Source: JARIHD01 sp035758825 (GTDB taxonomy: Bacteria > Patescibacteriota > Saccharimonadia > Saccharimonadales > UBA4665). From it: 64,000 bases of DNA. Every line of letters begins with the position of its first letter. The stretch's first letter is position 1. Of this stretch, positions 43,924 through 51,108 are shown piece by piece. The stretch is from the NCBI GenBank assembly GCA_035758825.1, contig DASTWA010000008.1:1-64000 (forward strand), read 5' to 3'. Both the position numbers and the translations under genes were made by a program. The notes below the pieces were generated by a model. The model was not told where the DNA came from, did not search any database, and worked only from the letters and a program-made list of their open reading frames with translations.

Positions 43924-44229
43924 TTACTTGTCCTCCTCGCTTGTTTCTTCAGCGACTACGACTGGGGCTTCAGCTTCTACGTGCTTAACACCAGCCTTTT
44001 CAACGATACGCTCAAGCTTGAAGTGCTTGCGGGCACTCAGCGGGCGGGTCTCAGAAATGACAACTTTGTCACCTTCCTGAGCTTCGTTGTTCTCATCGTG
44101 AGCCATGAACTTCTTTGTCACCGTGTACTGTTTGCGGTACAGAGGGTGAGTCAGGCGTACATGCTCAGTAACGACGATGGTCTTGTCGGTCTTCTTTGAA
44201 GACACGATACCAGTGATTGTCTTTGCCAT
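43924..44229 (-). CDS. rpsQ: 30S ribosomal protein S17
   Basis: 101 residues. 'GIVSSKKTDKTIVVTEHVRLTHPLY' class residues plus 'ISETRPLSARKHFKL' identify S17; an acidic Glu/Val/Ala tail of ~20 residues is extra. Confidence 0.97.
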   Translation of the reverse strand: MAKTITGIVSSKKTDKTIVVTEHVRLTHPLYRKQYTVTKKFMAHDENNEAQEGDKVVISETRPLSARKHFKLERIVEKAGVKHVEAEAPVVVAEETSEEDK

Positions 44230-44429
44230 TACATGTTCTCCTTTGCGAGTTGCTCACCCAAAACGGTCAACACCCGAGCCAAGTCCTTGCGCTTGCCGCG
44301 GATAACACGGACGTTTTGGACTTCGCCAGATGACAGGCGACGCTTAAGTTCTGCAATCTCTTCGCGCAATTTGGTGCTCTCGGTGGTGAGTTCTGCGGTG
44401 GACAGCTTGCGGATTTCAGCGATTTTCAT
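44229..44429 (-). CDS. rpmC: 50S ribosomal protein L29
   Basis: 66 residues. 'AEIRKLSTAELTTESTKLREE' pattern and 'IRGKRKDLARVLTVLGE' are typical. Overlaps the start of rpsQ by one base. Confidence 0.96.
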   Translation of the reverse strand: MKIAEIRKLSTAELTTESTKLREEIAELKRRLSSGEVQNVRVIRGKRKDLARVLTVLGEQLAKENM

Positions 44430-44430
44430 A

Positions 44431-44844
44431 TTACGCGTCCTCCTTCACCAAGAATTTAGTTTTAACAGGCAACTTGTGGGCTGCCAAACGCATAGCCTCA
44501 CGAGCTACTTCTTCGCTAACGCCCTGCATTTCAAACATGATAGTGCCTGGCTTTACCTTAGCTGCAAAGTATTCGGGGTTACCCTTACCGCTACCCATCT
44601 TTACGTCCTGTGGCTTCTTGGTCACAGGAGTGTGTGGGAAAATGCGGATCCAAATCTTACCACCACGCTTGATGTAGCGGGTCATAGCCTGACGGGCAGA
44701 CTCGATTTGGCGGGATGTGATGCGTTCGTGGCCTTGGGCCTGGAGGGCAAACTCGCCGAAAGCGATGTAGTGCCCCTTGGTTGCAGGACCGTTTACACGA
44801 CCCTTGCGAACCTTACGGAATTTAGTTCGGTTCGGTACTAACAT
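44431..44844 (-). CDS. rplP: 50S ribosomal protein L16
   Basis: 137 residues from ATG 44844, whose A is shared with the rpsC stop (TAATG). 'MLVPNRTKFRKVRKGR' and 'RYIKRGGKIWIRIFPHTPVTKKP' type segments identify L16. Confidence 0.97.
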   Translation of the reverse strand: MLVPNRTKFRKVRKGRVNGPATKGHYIAFGEFALQAQGHERITSRQIESARQAMTRYIKRGGKIWIRIFPHTPVTKKPQDVKMGSGKGNPEYFAAKVKPGTIMFEMQGVSEEVAREAMRLAAHKLPVKTKFLVKEDA

Positions 44845-45473
44845 TAGTTGGCCTCCCCTTTGTAAATCCAAACCTTAACACCGATGATACCAGCGGCAGT
44901 CTTAGCTGCGACGTTGGCGTAGTCGATGTCAGCGCGAAGGGTGTGCAGTGGTACTGAACCTGCTACTTCCTTTTCGCGGCGGCTCATTTCGGCGCCATTC
45001 AAACGACCGGCAACCTCGATGCGGATACCAAGTGCACCGGCGCGCATGGTAGCGGCAGATGCGCTCTTGATAGCGCGGCGGAAGCTCATGCGGCGCTCCA
45101 GCTGGTGGGCGATGTTCTCGGCAACCAACTTGGCGTACAGCTCTGGCTTCTTGATTTCTTCGATGTTAACGCGGGTAGCTACGCCGTAGATCTTTTCGAT
45201 AGCGGCTTTTAGCTCCTGAGCGCCGGCGCCACCACGACCGATAACTACACCAGCCTTAGCGGTTGAGATAGTAACGGTAACGAGGTTTGGTGAACGCTCG
45301 ATGTCAACCTTGTTGATGGCGGCGCGTGAACCAAGCTTGTCCTGGATCATGCGGCGTACCTTAAGGTCTTGTGCCAAGTAGTTAGCATATTCACGCTTGC
45401 CTACGAACCACTTGCTGCGCCAGTCCTTGTTGACCTGAAGGCGCATGCTAATTGGATTAACTTTCTGACCCAT
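44844..45473 (-). CDS. rpsC: 30S ribosomal protein S3
   Basis: 209 residues from ATG 45473 ('MGQKVNPISMRLQVNKDW'). The KH domain has 'VVIGRGGAGAQELKAAIEKI'. An upstream in-frame extension would run into rplV and is rejected. Confidence 0.97.
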   Translation of the reverse strand: MGQKVNPISMRLQVNKDWRSKWFVGKREYANYLAQDLKVRRMIQDKLGSRAAINKVDIERSPNLVTVTISTAKAGVVIGRGGAGAQELKAAIEKIYGVATRVNIEEIKKPELYAKLVAENIAHQLERRMSFRRAIKSASAATMRAGALGIRIEVAGRLNGAEMSRREKEVAGSVPLHTLRADIDYANVAAKTAAGIIGVKVWIYKGEAN

Positions 45474-45474
45474 A

Positions 45475-45849
45475 TTATTTGGCCTCCTTCTCGGTCTTAG
45501 CCGGCTTCTTGGCGCGCTGCTCGCCGTCGACTTCCACAAAAATGTGGCTAGTCTTACGCTGGAATGGCAGTGCACGGCCATGAGCTGCTGGGCGGTAACG
45601 CTTTAGGCGTGGGCCTGCGCTTACACGGATCTCAGTGATGTTCAAGGTACCTGGCTTAAGGTTGTGGTTGTGGTCAGCGTTTGCTGCGGCACTTTGGATA
45701 ACCTTTTTAACTGCCAATGCAGCACGACGTGGGGTGTGCTCAAGGATAGTAACGGCGTCTTCGACACTGCGGCCGCGGACGAGGGCAGCAACAACGGCCA
45801 CTTTACGTGGGCTGATGCTTACGCCTTTTGCGATTGCTTTAACTGCCAT
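45475..45849 (-). CDS. rplV: 50S ribosomal protein L22
   Basis: 124 residues. 'ISPRKVAVVAALVRGRSVEDA' and 'KRYRPAAHGRALPFQRKTSHI' are diagnostic. Confidence 0.97.
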   Translation of the reverse strand: MAVKAIAKGVSISPRKVAVVAALVRGRSVEDAVTILEHTPRRAALAVKKVIQSAAANADHNHNLKPGTLNITEIRVSAGPRLKRYRPAAHGRALPFQRKTSHIFVEVDGEQRAKKPAKTEKEAK

Positions 45850-45856
45850 GACGTAC

Positions 45857-46132
45857 CTACTTCTTACCCTTAGCTAATTTACCGCCGTGTGAGCGGAACT
45901 TACGTGTTGGCGAAAATTCGCCGAGCTTGTGACCGACCATGTTTTCGGTAACGAATACTGGAACATGTACCTTGCCGTTGTGAACTGCGAAGGTTTTGCC
46001 TACAAACTCGGGGGCGATAACGCTTGCACGAGCCCAGGTCTTGATGATCGTACGATCTTCGCTACCTAACGCAGCCACTTTTTTGGCAAGTTTAGGGTCG
46101 ATAAATGGTCCCTTTTTCAGTGAACGACTCAT
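45857..46132 (-). CDS. rpsS: 30S ribosomal protein S19
   Basis: 91 residues. 'MSRSLKKGPFIDPKLAKKV' and 'HKLGEFSPTRKFRSHGG' identify S19. Confidence 0.97.
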   Translation of the reverse strand: MSRSLKKGPFIDPKLAKKVAALGSEDRTIIKTWARASVIAPEFVGKTFAVHNGKVHVPVFVTENMVGHKLGEFSPTRKFRSHGGKLAKGKK

Positions 46133-46144
46133 ATCCTACCTACC

Positions 46145-46981
46145 TTACTTTCTCTTGGCCGCGTGACGGCTTCTTACAATAAACTGACTGGTGCTCTTGC
46201 GGCGGCGGGTCTTGAATCCAAGAGTCTTCTGACCCCATGGAGTTCGAGGCGCCTTAGCCATACGGTGACGGCCACCGTCACCACCACCGTGTGGGTGGTC
46301 AACAGCGTTCATAACGACACCACGGACAGATGGGCGTACACCCATGTGGCGCTTACGACCGGCCTTACCGATCTTGACGTTCTGGTGCTGTTCGTTACCT
46401 ACAACGCCGATACTGGCGGTGCATTCCATGTTAACCAAACGGACTTCGCCGGATGGGAGGCGTACCTGGGCGTATTCACCCTCTTTGGCCATCAGCTGTG
46501 CGCCGTTACCGGCAGAACGAACCATTTGGGCGCCCTTGCCTGGCTGCATTTCGATAGCGTGGATGGTAGAACCTACAGGAATACTCTTGAGCGGCAGGCG
46601 GTTGCCGTTCTCGATTGGAGCTTCCTCGCCACTGGCGATGGTCTGGCCGACCTGCATGCCGTTGGCAGCAATGATGTAGTGGTAGGTACCGTTCTGGTCC
46701 TTAATACGTGCAATGCGTGCTGAGCGGTTTGGGTCGTACTCGATGTGCTCGATTACAGCAGTAGTACCGGCTTCGAGCTTGAAGTTAACCAAGCGGTAGA
46801 AGCGGCGTGCGCCACCACCCTTGTGGCGGGTGGTAATGCGGCCCTGGTTGTTGCGGCCGTTCTGGGCGCGCTTGGCAACAATAAGGGAGCGCAGTGGCTT
46901 CTTGGTGGTAATGTCACTCGTTGACAGAGTGGTCATACCGCGGCGAGCAGGAGTGGTTGGGCGATAAGCTTTAATAGCCAT
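46145..46981 (-). CDS. rplB: 50S ribosomal protein L2
   Basis: 278 residues. 'RTTPARRGMTTLS'-like start, and the peptidyl-transferase-proximal 'VMNAVDHPHGGGDGGR' near the C-terminus with the essential His. Confidence 0.98.
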   Translation of the reverse strand: MAIKAYRPTTPARRGMTTLSTSDITTKKPLRSLIVAKRAQNGRNNQGRITTRHKGGGARRFYRLVNFKLEAGTTAVIEHIEYDPNRSARIARIKDQNGTYHYIIAANGMQVGQTIASGEEAPIENGNRLPLKSIPVGSTIHAIEMQPGKGAQMVRSAGNGAQLMAKEGEYAQVRLPSGEVRLVNMECTASIGVVGNEQHQNVKIGKAGRKRHMGVRPSVRGVVMNAVDHPHGGGDGGRHRMAKAPRTPWGQKTLGFKTRRRKSTSQFIVRSRHAAKRK

Positions 46982-47346
46982 TACTTAGTCTCCTTCTCTT
47001 TCTTTGCCGACTTCTTGTCTTTTTTGGCGTCGGCCTTCTTTTCTTCTTCTGGGTCAGCGAAGAATGGCAGCTTGTCGCCTTGCTTCAAGGTGACATAAGC
47101 CTTCTTGAAGTCAGAGCGCTTACCCATGATTGGGCGGCCACCCTTGCGGACGGTGCGCTTAGCCTTACCCTTGACGTTAACGATGTTAACGGTTTCGACA
47201 GTTACGCCGAACTGGGCGGCTACAGCCTTGGCGACAGTGTCCTTGTTGGCGCTATTTGGCACTTCTACGACGTAGGTGCGGCTGGTTTCGGCCATCATGT
47301 AAGTCTTCTCGCTGATGCGTGGCTTTAAGACCATGAACTTGTCCAT
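46981..47346 (-). CDS. rplW: 50S ribosomal protein L23
   Basis: 121 residues; L23 core ('LKPRISEKTYMMAETSRTYVVEV') plus a Lys/Asp/Glu-rich C-terminal tail of about 25 residues. L23 forms the docking site for chaperones at the exit tunnel. Confidence 0.96.
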   Translation of the reverse strand: MDKFMVLKPRISEKTYMMAETSRTYVVEVPNSANKDTVAKAVAAQFGVTVETVNIVNVKGKAKRTVRKGGRPIMGKRSDFKKAYVTLKQGDKLPFFADPEEEKKADAKKDKKSAKKEKETK

Positions 47347-48005
47347 TACTTCTCCTCCTTGGTCTTAGCACCGAGCCAGTCGTTGATCATCTCAAGAGCC
47401 TTCTTGGTGACCACGATAGCATCGCTGTTAAGTACGTCGAAGACGTTCACGTAGTTAGCCTGGACGACCTTGACGTTTTGCAGGTTGCCAGTGGCACGGG
47501 CAGTAGTTTCGTCCTTGTGGTCCAAAACAAGCAGTACAGAGCCGGTCGCGTCAATCTTGTTCAGGAACTTAACAGTTTCGGCAACCTTGCCGTCCTTGTT
47601 AACGAACTCTTCGACAACCTTGATGCGGCCTTCGGCGGCTGCAAGGCTGAGAGCCTGGCGGATAGCCTGGCGCTTAGCACCTACGTGCATCTTCTTGGTG
47701 TAGTTCTCTTCGCCGGTTGGACCGAAGACGATACCACCACCACGCCAGATTGGGTTACGGGATGAACCGAAACGTGCGCGGCCAGTACCCTTTTGGCGCC
47801 ATGGCTTCTTACCACCACCACGAACGAGACCGCGAGTTTTGGTCTTTGCCAAGTTTTCGCGGCCGTTAGCTAGGTATGCAGTGTAAGCAAGCTTGAGGAG
47901 CTCGTGGTTCTCTGGCATGACAGCAAAAACAGCAGCGTCAAGCTTAGCAGCGGTTGCTGCCTTTGCGCCGGCTTTTGTGTATGTTGGTGCAGTTGTAGCG
48001 GCCAT
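47346..48005 (-). CDS. rplD: 50S ribosomal protein L4
   Basis: 219 residues from ATG 48005. 'TRGLVRGGGKKPWRQKGTGRAR' class loop and 'WRGGGIVFGPTGEENYTKKM' identify L4. Confidence 0.97.
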   Translation of the reverse strand: MAATTAPTYTKAGAKAATAAKLDAAVFAVMPENHELLKLAYTAYLANGRENLAKTKTRGLVRGGGKKPWRQKGTGRARFGSSRNPIWRGGGIVFGPTGEENYTKKMHVGAKRQAIRQALSLAAAEGRIKVVEEFVNKDGKVAETVKFLNKIDATGSVLLVLDHKDETTARATGNLQNVKVVQANYVNVFDVLNSDAIVVTKKALEMINDWLGAKTKEEK

Positions 48006-48006
48006 A

Positions 48007-48621
48007 TTACTTAGCCTCCTTGATAATGACGATACCCTTACGTGGGCCAGGTACAGCACCTGTTACGCCGATGACGTTGTTTTCCGGATCAACCAAAACA
48101 ACCTTGAGGTTCTTGACCGTTACTTGCTCAGCGCCCATCTGGCCGGCCATCTTCTTGCCCTTAAAAATCTTCTGAGGGTACATAGAACCGATAGAACCGA
48201 CGCGGCGGTATGAGCGACCACCGTGGGTCTTGCGGCCGCGGTGGAAGTTGTGGCGCTTGATGGTACCAGCCCAACCCTTACCCTTGCTCGTGCCTGTTAC
48301 ATCGATTTCGTCGCCAACAGAAAAGACCTCATGCGCTAGGAGTGATTCACCAACCTTGAGGTCTTCGCTGATTTCGTCGACACGAATCTCACGGACAATA
48401 GCCGGGGTAATACCGGCAGCCTTAAAGTGACCCGCTTGAGCCTTGGCAGTATTCTTGCCATCCTCAAAACCGAGCTGGACTGCCTTGTAGCCATCCGTCT
48501 CTGTTGTTTTGACTTGTGTAATTACACAAGGACTAGCGGAAAGCAGGGTAACAGCAGTCACGGTACCGTCGTCAGCGATGGTACTGGTCATGCCTACCTT
48601 TCGAGTGATTAATGCTTTCAT
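48007..48621 (-). CDS. rplC: 50S ribosomal protein L3
   Basis: 204 residues. 'GTSKGKGWAGTIKRHNFHRG' and 'GSIGSMYPQKIFKGKKMAGQ' are diagnostic. GGAG lies 6 nt before the ATG. First gene of the rplC-rplO unit; rpsJ, its normal upstream neighbour, is 13 kb away. Confidence 0.97.
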   Translation of the reverse strand: MKALITRKVGMTSTIADDGTVTAVTLLSASPCVITQVKTTETDGYKAVQLGFEDGKNTAKAQAGHFKAAGITPAIVREIRVDEISEDLKVGESLLAHEVFSVGDEIDVTGTSKGKGWAGTIKRHNFHRGRKTHGGRSYRRVGSIGSMYPQKIFKGKKMAGQMGAEQVTVKNLKVVLVDPENNVIGVTGAVPGPRKGIVIIKEAK

Positions 48622-48631
48622 AGTTTCTCCA

Positions 48632-48655
48632 TATGGGCACTTGGGCTCCCATATC
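48632..48655 (-). promoter_or_regulatory. Hairpin next to the rplC ribosome-binding site
   Basis: ATATGGG/CCCATAT arms (48649-48655 and 48632-48638) with a 10-nt loop, abutting the GGAG of rplC in a ~150-nt leader. It could serve translational feedback by a ribosomal protein. Confidence 0.4.
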
Positions 48656-48779
48656 TGTTTTATTCTGTGCCGGGGCGTCCTTATGTGAGATATAAAAACG
48701 CTCGGCTCCAGGTGGTTTCGCCTCTGGTAGATAACGACCTTCCCAAATCACCAAGTACAGAAATTTGTGATACCGTTAC

Positions 48780-48809
48780 ATCGTAACAGAAGTTGCTACC
48801 TCTTGTCAA
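48780..48809 (-). promoter_or_regulatory. Promoter of the rplC-rplO operon
   Basis: Minus strand TTGACA (48804-48809), 18 nt, TACGAT (48780-48785). The leader down to 48622 also holds a CCAG...CTGG hairpin. Confidence 0.65.
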
Positions 48810-48844
48810 TATGTAGACAATTCTACATTATGCGTCGTGTGGGC

Positions 48845-49381
48845 TTAACGAAAGACTGCGCCGATTTTAGCCAGCCAGCCCCGAACACGTGTCATATGGG
48901 GCGGGCCTTGGTGGTCTAATCGTTCGCCGCGGATCACACGCAACGTGTCTCGCAGGCGCTCGCAACCCTCGGCGTCCAAACCACGTGAGCTTTCTCCCCA
49001 GGATTCAATTATGAATTCCCCGGCACTCGCAGGATTTGTTCGTTCAATGATCCGTGTCGGTTTAGCGCCAAGTGAGAGCGGACTAATGGCGGTAATACGG
49101 ACAAGCTGGGCAAAACCCTCGTCTTCGAGTGCCGCTCGCTGACGACGTTCTTCAATGCACCAAACGCCATCTGAACCGCGATAAAGCGCGACGCGGTCGT
49201 GCATGGTTGGCGAATGGTGCATAGTAAAGGCAGCTGTGTCGCCGTCGTGCGTCACCTCAAACCCTGGATATTGGTTAGGCGCGGCGCCCTGCGCCGCTGA
49301 CCACAGCAAGTCTGTTGCTGCAGTCAACTCACCGAGCTCAGGGATACTCTCTGAGGCAATATTGAAACGCTCATATTCCAT
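48845..49381 (-). CDS. Hypothetical protein
   Basis: 178 residues, soluble, Glu/Arg-rich, without recognised domain. The promoter is unambiguous: TTGACT, 17 nt, TATAAT (49390-49395), then 8 nt to the ATG with no Shine-Dalgarno, a clear leaderless arrangement. Confidence 0.65.
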   Translation of the reverse strand: MEYERFNIASESIPELGELTAATDLLWSAAQGAAPNQYPGFEVTHDGDTAAFTMHHSPTMHDRVALYRGSDGVWCIEERRQRAALEDEGFAQLVRITAISPLSLGAKPTRIIERTNPASAGEFIIESWGESSRGLDAEGCERLRDTLRVIRGERLDHQGPPHMTRVRGWLAKIGAVFR

Positions 49382-49440
49382 GAGTGATAATTATAACACT
49401 TATGTACTCTAAAGTCAATAATCTACCCTTGTTACGAGCT

Positions 49441-49710
49441 CTAGAAATTGACGTACAAACCGTACGGAGCAAAATAGCCGAAAAGCATAGCTACAAGCAT
49501 GACTGCGTACTCGATTTTACGGTCGATCTGAAAATGCTCATGCAGCGTAAAGACCAATCCAATGATAAGCCCAATCGGTATGCCGACATCGATATCTTGC
49601 CCGTTACTCGCTTTGAGCCACACTGACCCAAGCAATAAGTATAGAACCATCTTAAAGAGGTATACGCCGTCGAACGCAGTGCCTGAGGACTTTGGTTTTG
49701 ATTTTGCCAT
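49441..49710 (-). CDS. Small membrane protein
   Basis: 89 residues with three hydrophobic segments ('GVYLFKMVLYLLLGSVWL', 'GIPIGLIIGLVFTLHEHF', 'YAVMLVAMLFGYFAPYGLYV'). No family recognised. Confidence 0.6.
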   Translation of the reverse strand: MAKSKPKSSGTAFDGVYLFKMVLYLLLGSVWLKASNGQDIDVGIPIGLIIGLVFTLHEHFQIDRKIEYAVMLVAMLFGYFAPYGLYVNF

Positions 49711-49760
49711 TACCGTTATTTAAGCGTAAGCTGAACTAAATTGCAAAGCAGACAGTCAAA

Positions 49761-50015
49761 TTATGCGGGTACTTCCAAAGCTCCAGAGAGCTTGCTAACA
49801 TCAAAGCCCAGCACCTTGGTCATATTACCCTTGTCGTCTTCGACGGTCGTAAATGGTACGCCCATCTGACCGCTCAAGCTGACCATTACTTGCGCGGCAT
49901 AGGGATTGGCGTCCACCTTGTACTCGGTAAATCTGATGTCCTTCTCCTTAAGCCATCGCGTAAGCATTACGCAGTAAGGGCATGTGCTGGTACTGTATAC
50001 AGTTACGTTCTTCAT
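49761..50015 (-). CDS. Glutaredoxin-like protein
   Basis: 84 residues. Thioredoxin fold with the CPYC redox motif at residues 12-15 and a cis-Pro in 'GVPFTTV'. A thiol-disulfide reductase of the glutaredoxin/NrdH size. Its ATG overlaps the stop of the Fur-family gene (ATGA), so the pair is one operon. Confidence 0.88.
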   Translation of the reverse strand: MKNVTVYSTSTCPYCVMLTRWLKEKDIRFTEYKVDANPYAAQVMVSLSGQMGVPFTTVEDDKGNMTKVLGFDVSKLSGALEVPA

Positions 50016-50425
50016 ATATTCTCCTTCCGATTTGGATTATTATTCTTTTTTAAGCAGTGGGCACATATCCCCGAAACGGTAAGCCGGCCGCTAATCCTAC
50101 AACCGCCAAGCGCTGCTTCTATCTGTGGAATCAGGGTCGGAGCGACATGTAGATCGCGGATATTGGCACACCCCTGGCAGATAAAGTGGTCATGCGAAAC
50201 GACGTTGGCGTCGTAACGCATCGAACCGTCTGCCGTCGGCGGAGCAACCCCAATTAAACCGCGCTCAGCCAAACGCGCCGTAACACGGTGCACGGTAGTA
50301 GCGCTCAGCTCCGGAAAAGAGTGGCGCAGTATAGTCAAAAGCTCAGCATTGGACGCATGGCCTGCCTTCTTTAAGGCTATTTCAACCGCTTTGCTGTACT
50401 TGGTGGCGCGGGTATCGCTGCCCAT
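50012..50425 (-). CDS. Fur-family transcriptional regulator
   Basis: 137 residues. The N-terminal winged helix ('ELLTILRHSFPELSATTVHRVTARLAERGLI') precedes the metal-binding half: 'SHDHFICQGC' and 'GICAHC' give two CxxC pairs for the structural zinc, and His residues of the sensing site are in 'SHDHF'. Whether it senses Fe, Zn or peroxide is not decidable. A perfect Fur-type palindrome overlaps its own -35, and a glutaredoxin gene follows, which leans towards redox. Confidence 0.9.
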   Translation of the reverse strand: MGSDTRATKYSKAVEIALKKAGHASNAELLTILRHSFPELSATTVHRVTARLAERGLIGVAPPTADGSMRYDANVVSHDHFICQGCANIRDLHVAPTLIPQIEAALGGCRISGRLTVSGICAHCLKKNNNPNRKENI

Positions 50426-50450
50426 ATCTGCTCCATAGATTACACCGTCA

Positions 50451-50488
50451 ACTATATCTCATGGTACGTTTATTGTAAATGATTTACA
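50451..50488 (-). promoter_or_regulatory. Promoter and Fur-type box of the fur-grx operon
   Basis: Minus strand TTTACA (50474-50479), 17 nt, TATAGT (50451-50456). The 7-1-7 perfect palindrome TGTAAAT-G-ATTTACA (50474-50488) includes the -35. It lies 17 nt from the -35 of the divergent ilv leader promoter. Confidence 0.75.
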
Positions 50489-50505
50489 TTAAAAAAAGAA
50501 ATCGT

Positions 50506-50534
50506 TTTACCTGGGTCAAATTTGGGTGTACACT
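50506..50534 (+). promoter_or_regulatory. Promoter of the ridA-ilv operon
   Basis: TTTACC (50506-50511), 17 nt, TACACT (50529-50534), 15 nt before the leader-peptide ATG. Confidence 0.6.
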
Positions 50535-50549
50535 GACAAAATACCTACT

Positions 50550-50630
50550 ATGAGCACAGGCGCACACAACATTATTCTCGTGAGTATTATCGTCCTCGGT
50601 CGAGGCTGTGTTGCACGAGCCGCCGCATAA
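50550..50630 (+). CDS. Branched-chain amino acid leader peptide
   Basis: 26 residues, MSTGAHNIILVSIIVLGRG then CVARAAA, ending at TAA 50630. Four Ile, two Leu and three Val fall mostly in one block (IILVSIIVL), the hallmark of ilv leader peptides. It is followed by alternative RNA hairpins and a terminator, then ridA-ilvB-ilvN-ilvA. Starvation for Ile, Leu or Val would stall the ribosome in this block. Confidence 0.85.
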   Translation: MSTGAHNIILVSIIVLGRGCVARAAA

Positions 50631-50695
50631 ACGCTCATTACCCAAAATAGCAACACAGCCCGCCACCACAACAGATGAGCGGGCGGTTTTATTTT
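50577..50695 (+). promoter_or_regulatory. ilv attenuator (alternative hairpins and terminator)
   Basis: Strand 1 CTCGTG (50577-50582) pairs with CACGAG (50614-50619). Strand 2 GGCTGTGTTGC (50604-50614) is perfectly complementary over 11 bp to strand 3 (50650-50660), giving the antiterminator. The end of strand 3, GCCCGC (50658-50663), pairs with GCGGGC (50679-50684) followed by a T-rich run, giving the terminator. This is a complete 1:2 / 2:3 / 3:4 scheme. Confidence 0.85.
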
Positions 50696-50722
50696 TAAAC
50701 ATGACATAGAGGTAATCTGGAC

Positions 50723-51106
50723 ATGGAAAACAATCAAAAACCTACATTTGGCCCCTATAGCCCCGTCCGTCAAGCAGGCGATTTCATTTTTGTTTCAGGG
50801 CAGGTTGGTATCGATCCGATCACCAAAACAGCCTCCGCCGACACTGCCAAACAGGTCGAACAGGCCCTTGTCAATCTAAAAAACGTTCTCGTAAGCGTCG
50901 GCTCGAGCTTAAACGACATAGTTAAAACGACTGTTTTTATAACTGACGGCGATGATTTTGACACGGTTAATCAAGTGTACGTCGGTTTCTTTGGTGACCC
51001 TAAGCCGGCCCGGAGCACTGTATGCGTCAAAGAACTCCCCCGCGTCGCCGGCAATACGCCCGTCAAGGTAGAAATCGAGGCTATCGCCCTGGCGGCGAGG
51101 ACATAG
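50723..51106 (+). CDS. ridA: RidA-family enamine/imine deaminase
   Basis: 127 residues. 'GPYSPVRQAGDFIFVSGQVG' and 'ARSTVCVKELP' with the Arg of the active site are typical. RidA clears 2-aminoacrylate and iminobutanoate made by threonine dehydratase, encoded by ilvA in the same operon, which explains the grouping. Two nt before ilvB. Confidence 0.94.
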   Translation: MENNQKPTFGPYSPVRQAGDFIFVSGQVGIDPITKTASADTAKQVEQALVNLKNVLVSVGSSLNDIVKTTVFITDGDDFDTVNQVYVGFFGDPKPARSTVCVKELPRVAGNTPVKVEIEAIALAART

Positions 51107-51108
51107 CC

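Noticed and set aside
44844..45581. Longer S3 with about 36 extra N-terminal residues
   Set aside because: The extension lies inside rplV; the conserved S3 start MGQKVNP is at 45473.
48572..48754. GTG-started frame of about 60 codons in the rplC leader
   Set aside because: It overlaps the start of rplC out of frame, has no ribosome site and coincides with the leader hairpins.
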